Source of the DNA: Pseudomonas sp. sp1636
GTDB taxonomy: Bacteria > Pseudomonadota > Gammaproteobacteria > Pseudomonadales > Pseudomonadaceae
Direction of reading: 5' to 3'
Assembly (NCBI RefSeq): GCF_030376615.1
Contig: NZ_JARRAB010000004.1
Coordinates: forward strand, 62,001 to 126,000
DNA length: 64,000 bases
Of the stretch, positions 45,577-55,689 are shown in pieces. The position numbers and the translations under genes are program-made. The number at the start of each line of letters is the position of its first letter. Positions within the stretch are counted from its first letter, which is position 1. The notes beneath the pieces were generated by a model. That model was not told the origin of the DNA. It worked only from the letters and a program-made list of their open reading frames with translations, and made no database searches.

Positions 45577-47796
45577 TTAGAACAGATCGATGGGGTCGAC
45601 ATCCAGCGACCAGCGCACGGCGCGAGCGCCGGGCATCTGCTCCAGGGCCGGCATCCAGGAGCTGAGCAGGCGGTGCAGCGGCGCGCGGGCGTTGGCTTGC
45701 ACCAGCAGTTGCGCGCGGTAACGGCCGGCGCGCCTTTCCATCGGTGCCGGTACCGGGCCAAGCAGTTCGATGCCGCTCAGCTTGAGTTCGTTTACCAGCA
45801 GTTCGGCTTCGCTGCAGGCCGCATCGAGAAAACCTTCGGCCTGTCCCGGCCTGTGCGCCTCGGCGCGCAGCAGGGCGAGGTGGCAGAACGGCGGCAGGCC
45901 GGCGCCGCGGCGCTCGCTGAGGGCTTGCTCGGCGAAGGCGAAGTAGCCCTGCTCGGTCAGCTGCACCAGTAACGGGTGGTCGGCCAGGTGGCTCTGGATG
46001 ATCACCTTGCCGGGTTCCTCGGCGCGGCCGGCGCGGCCGGCGACCTGGACGATCAGCTGGGCCATGCGCTCGCTGGCGCGAAAGTCGGCGGAAAACAGCC
46101 CGCCGTCGGCATCCAGGATCGCCACCAGGGTCACGCGGGGAAAGTGATGACCCTTGGCGAGCATCTGGGTGCCGACCAGGATGCACGGTTCGCCGCGTTG
46201 CACGGTGTTGAACAGCTTGGTCATGGCCTCCTTGCGCGAGGTGCTGTCGCGATCCACGCGCAATACCGACACCTGCGGGAAGAGAATGCCCAGGCGCTCT
46301 TCGGCGCGCTCGGTGCCGGCGCCGACCGGGCGCAGGTCGACGTTGTTGCAGGTCGGGCAGTTGCTCGGCTGGCGCTCGAGGTGCCCGCAGTGATGGCAGC
46401 GCAACTCGGCGGAGCGTTGGTGCACGGTCATCCGCGCATCGCAGCGCGGGCATTCCGACAGCCAGCCGCAGTCGTGGCAGAGCAGGGTCGGGGCGAAGCC
46501 GCGGCGGTTGAGAAACACCAGCACCTGCTGGCCGGCCGCCAGGGTCTGGCCGATGGCTTGCTGCATGGGGCCGGAAATGCCGGAGTCGAGCGGCCGGCTC
46601 TTCACGTCCAGGCGCAGAAAGCGCGGTTGCTGGGCGCCGCCGGCGCGCTGGTGCAGGTGCAGCAGGGCGTAGCGGCCGCCGTGGGCGTTGTGCAGGCTTT
46701 CCAGGGAGGGCGTGGCCGAGCCGAGCAGGATCGGGATGTTTTCCTGGTGCGCGCGCACCACCGCCAGGTCGCGGGCGTGGTAGCGCAGGCCTTCCTGCTG
46801 CTTGTAGGAGGCGTCATGCTCCTCGTCGATGATGATCAGGCCGGGGCGTTGCATCGGGGTGAACAGTGCCGAGCGGGTGCCGATGATGATGTCGGCCTCG
46901 CCGTCGCGGGCGGCCAGCCAGGCGTCCAGGCGTTCGCGGTCGTTGACCCCGGAATGCAGCAGGGCGATCCGCGCGTTGAAGCGCCGTTCGAAGCGCGCCA
47001 GGGTCTGCGGGCCGAGGTTGATCTCCGGGATCAGTACCAGGGCCTGTTTGCCGGCTTCCAGGGTCGCGCGGATCAGCTGCAGGTAGACCTCGGTCTTGCC
47101 GCTGCCGGTGACCCCGGCGAGGAGGAAGGCATTGAAGCGGCCGAAGCCGGTGCGAACCGCTTCGGCGGCCGCCCGCTGCTCCGGGTTGAGGGGCAGTTCC
47201 GCTTCCGCCAGCCAGTTGCGGTGGCGTGCGCTGGCGGCATGCCGGCGTATCTCGAGGCGCACCAGGCCTTTCTCGCGCAGCAGGCCGAGGCTTTCCTTGT
47301 TCAGTTGCAGCTGGCCCAGCAGCTGATGGGCGACGCCGTGCGGGTGCTGGGCGATGGTTTTCAGGGCCTCGCGCTGGCGCGGCGCACGGGCCAGGCGCGG
47401 GTCGTCCAGCTGGGCGCCTTCGCTCAGGTGCCAGAAGCGCTCCTGGCGAACTTCCGCCGGCTCGCCCTGGCGCAGCAGTACCGGCAGCGCCCAGCTGAGG
47501 GTGTCGCCCAGGCTGTGTTGGTAATACTGCGCTGTCCACAGGCACAGCTTGAACAGCGCCGGCGGCAACGGTGATTGGGCGTCGAGCAGTTGCAGGGCGG
47601 GTTTGAGCTTGTCGGCTGGAACCTCGCTGTGATCCGTCACCTCGATCAGGATGCCGATCAGTTCGCGCCGGCCAAAGGACACGCGCAGTCGTGCGCCCGG
47701 CTGCAGGGCGCTGCGCGGCACACCGGGCGGGGCACGGTAGTCGAACAGGCGGCGCAGCGGCGAGGGCAGAGCAATGCGCAAAATGGCGTCGGGCAC
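45577..47796 (-). CDS. priA: Primosomal protein N' (replication restart helicase PriA)
   Basis: 739 residues. 3'-5' DNA helicase that reloads the replicative helicase at abandoned forks. N-terminal 3'BD/WH domains, Walker A GVTGSGKTEVYL, Walker B IIDEEHDASY, and the zinc-binding region with CHDCGWLSECPRCD ... CHHCGHLERQPSNCPTC and helicase motif VAGRAGRAEEPG are visible. The C-terminal ARAVRWSLDVDPIDLF end is typical. It is transcribed away from rpmE. Confidence 0.97.
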   Translation of the reverse strand: MPDAILRIALPSPLRRLFDYRAPPGVPRSALQPGARLRVSFGRRELIGILIEVTDHSEVPADKLKPALQLLDAQSPLPPALFKLCLWTAQYYQHSLGDTLSWALPVLLRQGEPAEVRQERFWHLSEGAQLDDPRLARAPRQREALKTIAQHPHGVAHQLLGQLQLNKESLGLLREKGLVRLEIRRHAASARHRNWLAEAELPLNPEQRAAAEAVRTGFGRFNAFLLAGVTGSGKTEVYLQLIRATLEAGKQALVLIPEINLGPQTLARFERRFNARIALLHSGVNDRERLDAWLAARDGEADIIIGTRSALFTPMQRPGLIIIDEEHDASYKQQEGLRYHARDLAVVRAHQENIPILLGSATPSLESLHNAHGGRYALLHLHQRAGGAQQPRFLRLDVKSRPLDSGISGPMQQAIGQTLAAGQQVLVFLNRRGFAPTLLCHDCGWLSECPRCDARMTVHQRSAELRCHHCGHLERQPSNCPTCNNVDLRPVGAGTERAEERLGILFPQVSVLRVDRDSTSRKEAMTKLFNTVQRGEPCILVGTQMLAKGHHFPRVTLVAILDADGGLFSADFRASERMAQLIVQVAGRAGRAEEPGKVIIQSHLADHPLLVQLTEQGYFAFAEQALSERRGAGLPPFCHLALLRAEAHRPGQAEGFLDAACSEAELLVNELKLSGIELLGPVPAPMERRAGRYRAQLLVQANARAPLHRLLSSWMPALEQMPGARAVRWSLDVDPIDLF

Positions 47797-47865
47797 GCGG
47801 CGGGCTCCAGGCAGAAGGGCGCGATCTTAGCACGAGGCCCGGCGACGGCCGGCGTCAGCAGCGGC

Positions 47866-47893
47866 TTGCGTCGTGGCAGAGCTCTGGTATCAT
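47866..47893 (+). promoter_or_regulatory. Sigma-70-type promoter for rpmE
   Basis: TTGCGT (47866-47871), a 16-base spacer and TATCAT (47888-47893). A short palindrome CGACA-ATAG-TGTCG (47919-47932) follows in the leader of the mRNA and might play a part in L31 autoregulation, which has been described in E. coli. Confidence 0.5.
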
Positions 47894-47964
47894 CGCCGGC
47901 CTAATTCAGTGCGGTACTCGACAATAGTGTCGGGTGGCGGCATGTCAGCCCCGAGGAATACACC

Positions 47965-48180
47965 ATGAAAGCCGATATCCATCCGAACTACGAAGCCCTC
48001 ACTGCTACCTGCAGCTGCGGCAACGTGATCGAAACCCGCTCCACCCTGGCCAAGCCGCTGAGCCTGGACGTGTGCAACGAGTGCCACCCGTTCTACACCG
48101 GCAAGCAAAAAATGCTGGATACCGGCGGCCGCGTCGATCGCTTCAAGCAGCGTTTCGGCATGTTCGGCGCCAAGCAGTAA
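47965..48180 (+). CDS. rpmE: 50S ribosomal protein L31
   Basis: 71 residues. The zinc-binding C+ form: Cys16 and Cys18 (TCSCGN) with Cys37 and Cys40 ([10 protein letters not shown]), followed by VDRFKQRFG. It is a bridge component on the 50S subunit. A GAGGAA box precedes the ATG at 47965. The transcript ends at a hairpin embedded in the next gene. Confidence 0.97.
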   Translation: MKADIHPNYEALTATCSCGNVIETRSTLAKPLSLDVCNECHPFYTGKQKMLDTGGRVDRFKQRFGMFGAKQ

Positions 48181-48206
48181 GTTTGCGCGCAGCGACGGAT
48201 GCCCTG

Positions 48207-49007
48207 ATGGGTGGTTCCTCGCTAGTGAAAAAGGCGTCCCTGGTGGGCGCCTTTTTTGTGTCCGCGTTTTGCCTGGCCTCTGCCCAGGCGTTCTGCCCGG
48301 AGCCCGGCCAATTGCCGAGCTTCGGCGTGCAGCGGATCGTCGATGGCGACACCTTGCGCCTGGACGATGGCCGCAGTGTGCGCTTGATCGGTCTGAACAG
48401 CCCCGAACTCGGGCGTGAGGGGCGCAGCGCCGAACCCTTTGCCGAGGCCGCCCGCCGGCGCTTGAGCGAGCTGGTGGCGGCCAATGACGGGCGTGTCGGT
48501 TTGCAGCTTGGCGGTGAGGCGAAGGATCGCTACGGACGCACCCTGGCGCATGCCTACGACGGCCAGGGGCGCAACCTCGAAGCGCAACTGTTGGCCGAGG
48601 GGCTGGGCTATCTGGTGGCGATTGCGCCCAATGTGGCGCTGGTCGAGTGCCAGCAGGCGGCCGAACGGGTTGCCCGGCAGTCGCGCCTCGGTCTCTGGCG
48701 GCGCTCGCCGGTACAAACGCCCAGGCAGTTGAGTCGCGGCGGTTTTGCCCTGATCGAGGGGCGGGTCGCGCGAGTCGAGCGCAATCGCGGCGGGGTTTGG
48801 CTGGAGCTGGGCGATTCGTTGGTTCTGCGTGTGCCGCCGCAGGCGCTGAACGGCTTCGATATGCGTCAGTTGCAAGGCTTGGCTGGGCGCCAGGTCGAAG
48901 CCCGGGGCTGGGTGATTGACCGCTCCCGGCGCGCCGGGGTAAAACCAGGGCAGGCGCGCTGGATGTTGTCCGTGACCCATGAGGCGATGCTGGAGGTGCT
49001 GCCATGA
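48207..49007 (+). CDS. Secreted thermonuclease-family (SNase-like) nuclease
   Basis: 266 residues from ATG 48207, or 260 from the GTG at 48225. A signal peptide begins KKASLVGAFFVSAFCLASAQAF. The mature protein has the staphylococcal-nuclease fold: IVDGDTLRLDDGRSVRLIGLNSPE and KDRYGRTLAHAY carry the Asp, Arg and Glu-type catalytic residues of the family. The C-terminal ~90 residues form an extra OB-like domain. The start coincides with the rpmE terminator, so expression must come through read-through or from a site that tolerates it. Confidence 0.85.
   Translation: MGGSSLVKKASLVGAFFVSAFCLASAQAFCPEPGQLPSFGVQRIVDGDTLRLDDGRSVRLIGLNSPELGREGRSAEPFAEAARRRLSELVAANDGRVGLQLGGEAKDRYGRTLAHAYDGQGRNLEAQLLAEGLGYLVAIAPNVALVECQQAAERVARQSRLGLWRRSPVQTPRQLSRGGFALIEGRVARVERNRGGVWLELGDSLVLRVPPQALNGFDMRQLQGLAGRQVEARGWVIDRSRRAGVKPGQARWMLSVTHEAMLEVLP
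48228..48257 (+). terminator. rpmE terminator embedded in the next gene's 5' end
   Basis: AAAAAGGCGTCC and GGGCGCCTTTTT form a 12-bp stem (one G-U pair) with loop CTGGT, followed by T at 48257. It lies inside the signal-peptide codons of the nuclease gene, 48 bases after the rpmE stop. Confidence 0.7.
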
Positions 49008-50446
49008 GCGTGCGTTATTGGGCGGTAGGGCTGCTGATGCTCGGGCAACTGAGCGGTTGTGCGCTCAATCCGGCCACCGGGCGCAGCAATTTCGTGATGA
49101 TGAGTGAGCAGCAGGAGCTGGAGCTCGGCCGGCGCCATAATCAGGAAATCCTCAAGCAATACCCCCGTTACGCCGATGAGACATTGCAGGCTTACGTTCA
49201 GCAAGTCGGCGAGCGGGTGGCCAAGCACAGCCATCGCAGCCAACTCAATTACCAGTTCACCGTGGTGGACAGCCCGGATATCAACGCCTTCGCCCTGCCG
49301 GGCGGCTACATCTACATTCACCGTGGATTGCTCGCCTATCTCAACTCGGAAGCCGAGTTGGCCGCGGTATTGGGCCACGAGGTCGGGCATGTCACCGCGC
49401 GGCACAGCGTACAGCAGCAAAGTCAGGCGAGTGCCTGGGGCATTCTCGGCCAGGCGCTGGCCATCGGCACCGGAGTCGGGGCGGCGGCTGACCTGACCGA
49501 TGTGCTGGGTAGCGCCTTTGTGCGTGGCTACGGTCGCGACATGGAGCTGGAGGCCGACGGTCTGGGGGCTCAGTACCTGGCGCGCAGTGGCTATGATCCG
49601 CAGGCGATGAGCGAAGTGGTCAAGGTGCTGAAGAATCAGGAAGACTTCGCCCGTGAACAGGCGGCCAAGCGCGGTCAGGCGCAGCCGGCGGGCGGTTATC
49701 ACGGCGTATTCGATACCCATCCGGATAATGATCGACGTTTGCAGCAGGTTCTGGGGCCTGCGCGGGCGCTGGCGACCGGGCAGCAAGAGATTAATCGTGA
49801 TGCCTTTCTCAAGCGTTTGGATGGGCTGCCATTTGGCGACTCCGCCGCCAGTGGGGTACGCCGTGGCCAGCACTTCTACCATGCCGAGCTGGGCTTGACC
49901 CTGGCATTCCCGCAGGGCTGGAGCATGGTCAATCGACCGGATGCGCTGATCGGGCACAGTGCCGATCAGCAGGCCTTCATTGTCATGACCCAGCAGGCCA
50001 ATCCGCAGCGCCTCTCTGCGGCGCAACTGCTGCGCCAGCGCGTCGGTGGGCAGCGCCTGGAAGCTGAGGGCGAATTGCAGCAGGCCGGATTGCCAGGCTA
50101 CAGCGCCATCATCCCCGGTGCTGCCGCCAAGCGTGTCGCAGTGCTGCTGCACGGGCAGCGGGCTTACCTGTTTGTCGCGGCGCTGCGCGGGCGCGCATCG
50201 CTGGGCGCTCAGGATGACAAATTTCTCAAGGTGATCAATAGTTTGCGTCCGCTGACCGCGGCCGAACGGCGTCTGGCGGAGCCGCTACGCCTGCATCTGG
50301 TCAAGGCGCAAAGCGGGCAGGACATGGCGGCCCTGGCTAAGCAAAGCAAGTTGCCGGGCGATGCCCAGGCGACCTTGCGCCTGCTCAATAATCTCTACCC
50401 TGCGGGTGAGCCGGCCCCTGGCAGCTGGCTCAAGGTCGTGCGTTAG
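49004..50446 (+). CDS. M48 family metalloprotease lipoprotein
   Basis: 480 residues. Lipobox LSGC (Cys18), then an M48 peptidase domain with the zinc motif HEVGH at residues 125-129 followed by VTARHSVQQQ and a downstream ELEADGLGAQYL glutamate ligand. The C-terminal part (RDAFLKRLDGLPFG ... LNNLYPAGEPAPGSW) resembles the additional domain of BepA/YfgC-like quality-control proteases. Probably periplasm-facing and outer-membrane attached. It overlaps the nuclease gene by 4 bases. Confidence 0.9.
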   Translation: MSVRYWAVGLLMLGQLSGCALNPATGRSNFVMMSEQQELELGRRHNQEILKQYPRYADETLQAYVQQVGERVAKHSHRSQLNYQFTVVDSPDINAFALPGGYIYIHRGLLAYLNSEAELAAVLGHEVGHVTARHSVQQQSQASAWGILGQALAIGTGVGAAADLTDVLGSAFVRGYGRDMELEADGLGAQYLARSGYDPQAMSEVVKVLKNQEDFAREQAAKRGQAQPAGGYHGVFDTHPDNDRRLQQVLGPARALATGQQEINRDAFLKRLDGLPFGDSAASGVRRGQHFYHAELGLTLAFPQGWSMVNRPDALIGHSADQQAFIVMTQQANPQRLSAAQLLRQRVGGQRLEAEGELQQAGLPGYSAIIPGAAAKRVAVLLHGQRAYLFVAALRGRASLGAQDDKFLKVINSLRPLTAAERRLAEPLRLHLVKAQSGQDMAALAKQSKLPGDAQATLRLLNNLYPAGEPAPGSWLKVVR

Positions 50447-50549
50447 CGACGTGTAGCCAGGCAAGGCTCAACAGTCTTGTGCAGATGTATACAACTTGCG
50501 TATCCTCGGCCGCCTGCCTGTTCAACAGCCAAAAAGCGGAAATGCCCCT

Positions 50550-51818
50550 ATGTCTGATCTGAAAACTGCCGCTCTCGAATATCATGCCAAGCCCCGTCCG
50601 GGCAAGCTGAGTGTCGAGCTGACCAAGCCCACCGCCACTGCTCGCGATCTGGCACTGGCCTACAGCCCGGGTGTGGCCGAGCCGGTGCGTGAAATCGCCC
50701 GTGACCCTGAATTGGCTTACCGCTATACCGGTAAAGGTAATCTGGTCGCGGTGATTTCCGACGGCACTGCGATTCTCGGTCTGGGCAACCTCGGCCCGTT
50801 GGCCTCCAAGCCGGTTATGGAAGGCAAGGGCGTGCTGTTCAAGCGCTTCGCCGGTATCGACGTATTCGACATCGAAGTCGACGCGGAAAGCCCGCAAGCC
50901 TTTATCGACACGGTCAAGCGCATTTCCATCACTTTTGGCGGCATCAATCTGGAAGACATCAAGGCACCCGAGTGCTTCGAGATCGAGCGCACGCTGATCG
51001 AACAGTGTGACATTCCGGTGTTCCACGATGACCAGCACGGTACCGCCATCGTTACCGCCGCCGGCATGCTCAATGCCCTGGAGATTGCCGGCAAGACCTT
51101 GGAGCAGGCGCAGATCGTTTGCCTGGGCGCCGGCGCCGCGGCGACATCCTGCATGAAATTGCTGGTGAGCATGGGTGCCAAGGTCGAAAACATCTACATG
51201 ATCGACCGCAAGGGTGTGATCCACGCGGGTCGTGACGATCTGAACCAGTACAAGGCGATCTTCGCCACCGAAACCGACAAGCGCACGCTGTCCGAGGCTC
51301 TCGAGGGGGCCGATGTGTTCGTCGGCCTGTCCGGCGCCAATCTGCTCCAGGCGGAAGACCTCCAGCGTATGGCGGCCAACCCGATCGTATTCGCCTGTTC
51401 CAACCCCGATCCGGAAATCGCTCCGGAACTGGCCCATGCCGCGCGCAATGACGTGATCATGGCCACCGGTCGTTCGGATTACCCGAACCAGGTCAATAAC
51501 GTGCTGGGCTTCCCGTTCATCTTCCGCGGTGCCCTGGACGTTCGCGCCACGCGCATCAACGAAGAGATGAAGATCGCCGCCGCCCTGGCCCTGCGTGACC
51601 TGGCCAAGCTGCCGGTGCCGCAGGAGGTCTGTGATGCCTACGGCGGCATTGCGCTGTCGTTCGGTCGTGAATACATCATTCCCAAGCCGATGGATCCGCG
51701 CCTGATCACCCTGGTCTGCGATGCCGTGGCCAAGGCCGCCATCGAAAGCGGTGTGGCGACGCTGCCCTACCCGCAACACTATCCGCTGACTTCGGTGGAT
51801 GATGTGTTCAACGGCTAA
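50550..51818 (+). CDS. maeB: NAD(P)-dependent malic enzyme, short form
   Basis: 422 residues. Oxidative decarboxylation of malate to pyruvate. The malic-enzyme signatures LAYSPGVAEPVREIA, the HDDQHGTAIVTAAG metal and substrate region and a Rossmann VCLGAGAAATSC are present. The protein lacks the C-terminal phosphotransacetylase-like half found in E. coli MaeB, as in other Pseudomonas short forms. The start at 50550 follows GCGGAAATG. A terminator follows. Confidence 0.94.
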   Translation: MSDLKTAALEYHAKPRPGKLSVELTKPTATARDLALAYSPGVAEPVREIARDPELAYRYTGKGNLVAVISDGTAILGLGNLGPLASKPVMEGKGVLFKRFAGIDVFDIEVDAESPQAFIDTVKRISITFGGINLEDIKAPECFEIERTLIEQCDIPVFHDDQHGTAIVTAAGMLNALEIAGKTLEQAQIVCLGAGAAATSCMKLLVSMGAKVENIYMIDRKGVIHAGRDDLNQYKAIFATETDKRTLSEALEGADVFVGLSGANLLQAEDLQRMAANPIVFACSNPDPEIAPELAHAARNDVIMATGRSDYPNQVNNVLGFPFIFRGALDVRATRINEEMKIAAALALRDLAKLPVPQEVCDAYGGIALSFGREYIIPKPMDPRLITLVCDAVAKAAIESGVATLPYPQHYPLTSVDDVFNG

Positions 51819-51834
51819 GCCGGCCAGGAAAAAC

Positions 51835-51860
51835 AAAAAACCCGCTTCGGCGGGTTTTTT
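51835..51860. terminator. Terminator after maeB
   Basis: AAAAACCCGC-TTCG-GCGGGTTTTT, a 10-bp stem with a UUCG-type tetraloop and a T run of at least six. Strong intrinsic terminator; it works in both directions. Confidence 0.95.
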
Positions 51861-51925
51861 TATACTTCCAAGCCATGCGTCTGGCCTCAATCGGGCTGGC
51901 AGTCACCGTCCGCTGCGGAACCCTG

Positions 51926-51962
51926 GATAAGCCTGAGCGCAATCCAGGCCTCCGGATTCTTG
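51926..51962. repeat. Repeat element before ponA (sister of 5441-5515)
   Basis: CTGGATAAGCCTGAGCGCAATCCAGG shares CTGGATAAG and GCGCAATCC with the intergenic element near 5448-5478. Flanked by further REP-like GCTTGCGGCTTG sequence near 51978. Function unknown; probably a repetitive intergenic element. Confidence 0.4.
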
Positions 51963-52007
51963 GGTAGCGGGACTTATTGCTTGCGGCTTGTCGCTGTTTT
52001 TCGTTCT

Positions 52008-54443
52008 CTAGAACAAGTCGATCGGTGCCGATTCGTCGGCTGGTAGCGGGCTGCCCGGGGCGCGGAAGCCTGGATCGAGTTCGCTCATCGGTGGCGGCGA
52101 GTCTTCGCTCTTGAACAGCTCGAAGTAGGCGTCAGCGGTTCCAGGCATGGCCGCACGGCCGCTATAGGGGTCGATGCGCAGGGTCAGCAGGCCTTTGGGT
52201 TCCGCGGGGGGGTGGCTGGGGCTGTCTTTGAGGGCGCTGCCCATGTAGCTCATCCAGATCGGCAGAGCGATGGTGCCGCCGTACTCCTGTTTGCCGAGGC
52301 TTTCCGGTTGATCGAAGCCGGCCCAGACGGTGGTTACGTAATCGGCGTTGTAACCGGAGAACCAACTGTCCTTGGACTCGTTGGTCGTGCCGGTTTTCCC
52401 GGCCAGGTCATTGCGTCCCAAGGCCAGGGCTCTGCGCCCGGTGCCGCGCTTGATCACATCCTGCAGCATGCTGGTCATGATGTAGGCGGTGCGTTCGTCG
52501 ATGATCCGTTCGGCGGCAACCGGTTCGGCAACCAGCGCTTGCTCGGTGATGGTCTCGTGGCTGTTGCTGGCGATTATTGCATCGCCGTCATCGGGGGGCG
52601 GGGTGTCGGTGATTCTTGGAGTGCTTGCCGGGTTGGCGACAAACAGCGGTTCGCCGTGGCGGCTATCGATGCGCTCGATCAGGTAAGGCTGGGTTTTGTA
52701 ACCGCCGTTGGCGAATGCGGCCCAGCCGCCAGCAACTTCCAGTGGCGTCAGGTTGGCGGTGCCGAGTGCCAGGGACAGGTTGCGCGGTAGTTCCTGCTTG
52801 TCGAAGCCAAAACGACTGACATAGTCCAAGGCGTAGTCGATGCCGATGGCTTGCAGCAGGCGAATCGAAACCAGGTTGCGCGACTTATACAGGGCTTCGC
52901 GCAGGCGGATCGGGCCAAGGAAGGTGTTGTTGTCGTTTTTCGGTCGCCAGTCCTGGTCGAGGTATTCGTCGACGAACACGATCGGTGCATCGTTCACCAG
53001 GCTCGCGGCCGTGTAGCCGCGATCCAGCGCGGCGCTGTAGATAAAGGGCTTGAAGCTGGAGCCCGGCTGGCGTTTGGCTTGTGCTGCGCGATTATAGTTG
53101 CTCTGTTCGAATGAGAAGCCGCCGACCAGTGCGCGGATCGCCCCGTTGTGTGGGTCGAGTGACACCAGGGCGCTCTGCGCCAGTGGTAACTGGACGAAGC
53201 GCAGGCTGCCGTCGCCCTGGCGCTGCACGCGAATCAGGTCGCCAGTCTGGACGACGTCGCCTGGCCGCTGCGGGCGGGGGCCGAGGCTGTTGGTGTTGAG
53301 GAAGGGCCGGGCCCATTTCATGCTGTCCCAGGCGACCGCTTCTTCCACGCCGCTACGCAATAACACGAGGATGCCGCTTTTTTCGATTTGGCTGACGATT
53401 GCAGGTTCAAGCCCACCCAGCGAACTGTGCTTGGCCAGTTCGCTCAGCCAGGCTGGTTTGCCCATGTCGGGCAGCCGGCGTATCGGGCCGCGATAGCCAT
53501 GGCGCTGGTCATAGCTGATCAAGCCTTCGCGAACGGCAGTGTTGGCGGCGTTTTGCAGGCCGCTTGGGACGGTGGTGGTGACGTTGAATCCTTCGGTGTA
53601 GGCTTCGCTACCATAGCGGCCGACCATTTCTGCGCGAACCATTTCCGCCACATAGGGGGCGGTGACTTCGGGTGCAGCTACATGGAGGCTGGCGCCGCTC
53701 GGTTCGGCCAAGGCGGTTTCATAGCTCTGTTGATCGATGCGGCCGAGCATCTGCATGCGGCCGAGAATCCAGTCGCGGCGTTCTTTGGCGCGGCTGGGGT
53801 TGGTCAGCGGATTGAAGCGGGAGGGCGCTTTCGGCAGGCCTGCGATCATCGCCAGTTGGGCCAGGCTGAGCTGATTGATCGATTTGCCGTAATAGACTTG
53901 GGCGGCGGCTTCGATTCCGTAAGCGCGATGGCCGAGGTAGATCTTGTTGACATAGAGCTCGAGAATTTCATCCTTGCTCAGCTCGCGCTCGATCTGTAGC
54001 GCAAGCAGGATCTCATTGATCTTGCGCGAGAAGCTTCTCTCGTTAGACAGGAAGAAGTTCTTCGCCACCTGCATGGTGATGGTGCTGCCGCCACTCTGGA
54101 TGTGCCCGCTTTTCAATATTTGCGTGGCAGCGCGCATCAAGCTGGTAAGGTCGACGCCATAATGATTCGCAAAATTGTCGTCTTCAGCCGCAAGCAGGGC
54201 GCCGATGAAGTCAGGTGGGATATCGTCGAATTTGATCGGTGAACGGCGCATTTCGCCAAATTCCGCGATCAGCTTGGCGTCGCTGCTGTATACCCGCAGA
54301 GGGATCTGCAGCTGGATGCTGCGCAACGACTCAACAGATGGCAGGCTGGGGCTAAGATAGAGAAAGGCGCCACTGAAACTGAGTAGCAGCGCACAAAAAG
54401 TGGCGACACCAGACCAACAGAAGAACTTCAGCAGACGCATCAA
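52008..54443 (-). CDS. ponA: Penicillin-binding protein 1A
   Basis: 811 residues. Bifunctional class A PBP. A short cytosolic N terminus and membrane anchor precede the GT51 glycosyltransferase domain (EDDNFANHYGVD near residue 90 carries the catalytic Glu). The transpeptidase domain has S462-S463-F-K465 (SxxK) in QPGSSFKP, SRNLVS and a KTGTTNESKD motif. C-terminal region is Pro/Ser-rich. Transcribed divergently from pilM. Confidence 0.97.
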   Translation of the reverse strand: MMRLLKFFCWSGVATFCALLLSFSGAFLYLSPSLPSVESLRSIQLQIPLRVYSSDAKLIAEFGEMRRSPIKFDDIPPDFIGALLAAEDDNFANHYGVDLTSLMRAATQILKSGHIQSGGSTITMQVAKNFFLSNERSFSRKINEILLALQIERELSKDEILELYVNKIYLGHRAYGIEAAAQVYYGKSINQLSLAQLAMIAGLPKAPSRFNPLTNPSRAKERRDWILGRMQMLGRIDQQSYETALAEPSGASLHVAAPEVTAPYVAEMVRAEMVGRYGSEAYTEGFNVTTTVPSGLQNAANTAVREGLISYDQRHGYRGPIRRLPDMGKPAWLSELAKHSSLGGLEPAIVSQIEKSGILVLLRSGVEEAVAWDSMKWARPFLNTNSLGPRPQRPGDVVQTGDLIRVQRQGDGSLRFVQLPLAQSALVSLDPHNGAIRALVGGFSFEQSNYNRAAQAKRQPGSSFKPFIYSAALDRGYTAASLVNDAPIVFVDEYLDQDWRPKNDNNTFLGPIRLREALYKSRNLVSIRLLQAIGIDYALDYVSRFGFDKQELPRNLSLALGTANLTPLEVAGGWAAFANGGYKTQPYLIERIDSRHGEPLFVANPASTPRITDTPPPDDGDAIIASNSHETITEQALVAEPVAAERIIDERTAYIMTSMLQDVIKRGTGRRALALGRNDLAGKTGTTNESKDSWFSGYNADYVTTVWAGFDQPESLGKQEYGGTIALPIWMSYMGSALKDSPSHPPAEPKGLLTLRIDPYSGRAAMPGTADAYFELFKSEDSPPPMSELDPGFRAPGSPLPADESAPIDLF

Positions 54444-54512
54444 GATTTTTGGATTTCCAGATAAAAGAATGAGTTAAGCGAAGGGCAATGCTAAAAGGGG
54501 AAAACTGATCAC

Positions 54513-54518
54513 ATTATA
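54513..54518 (-). promoter_or_regulatory. -10 box for ponA
   Basis: On the minus strand the sequence reads TATAAT, preceded by AACGCT and, 18 bases upstream, by a poor -35 (TGGATC). It lies 70 bases before the ponA start. Confidence 0.45.
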
Positions 54519-54543
54519 AGCGTTTTTTTTCCCAGTGATCCAT

Positions 54544-54572
54544 TTGCGCTTCTGTCAAGACTGTTATTTAAT
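54544..54572 (+). promoter_or_regulatory. Candidate sigma-70 promoter for pilMNOPQ
   Basis: TTGCGC (54544-54549), a 17-base spacer and TTTAAT (54567-54572), reading towards pilM. The region also has a perfect 15-bp palindrome TCCGTAAGTTACGGA at 54591-54605, between this promoter and the ribosome site AGGAAA (54612-54617). Confidence 0.5.
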
Positions 54573-54597
54573 GTGAAAAAACATAAATAGTCCGTAA

Positions 54598-55688
<1,091 letters not shown>

Positions 55689-55689
<1 letters not shown>

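Noticed and set aside
50477..50494. TTGT-N10-ACAA site with TGTATACA before maeB as another HutC operator
   Set aside because: It contains GTATAC but lacks the N between GT and TA required by GT-N-TA-N-AC, and maeB is not part of histidine degradation.
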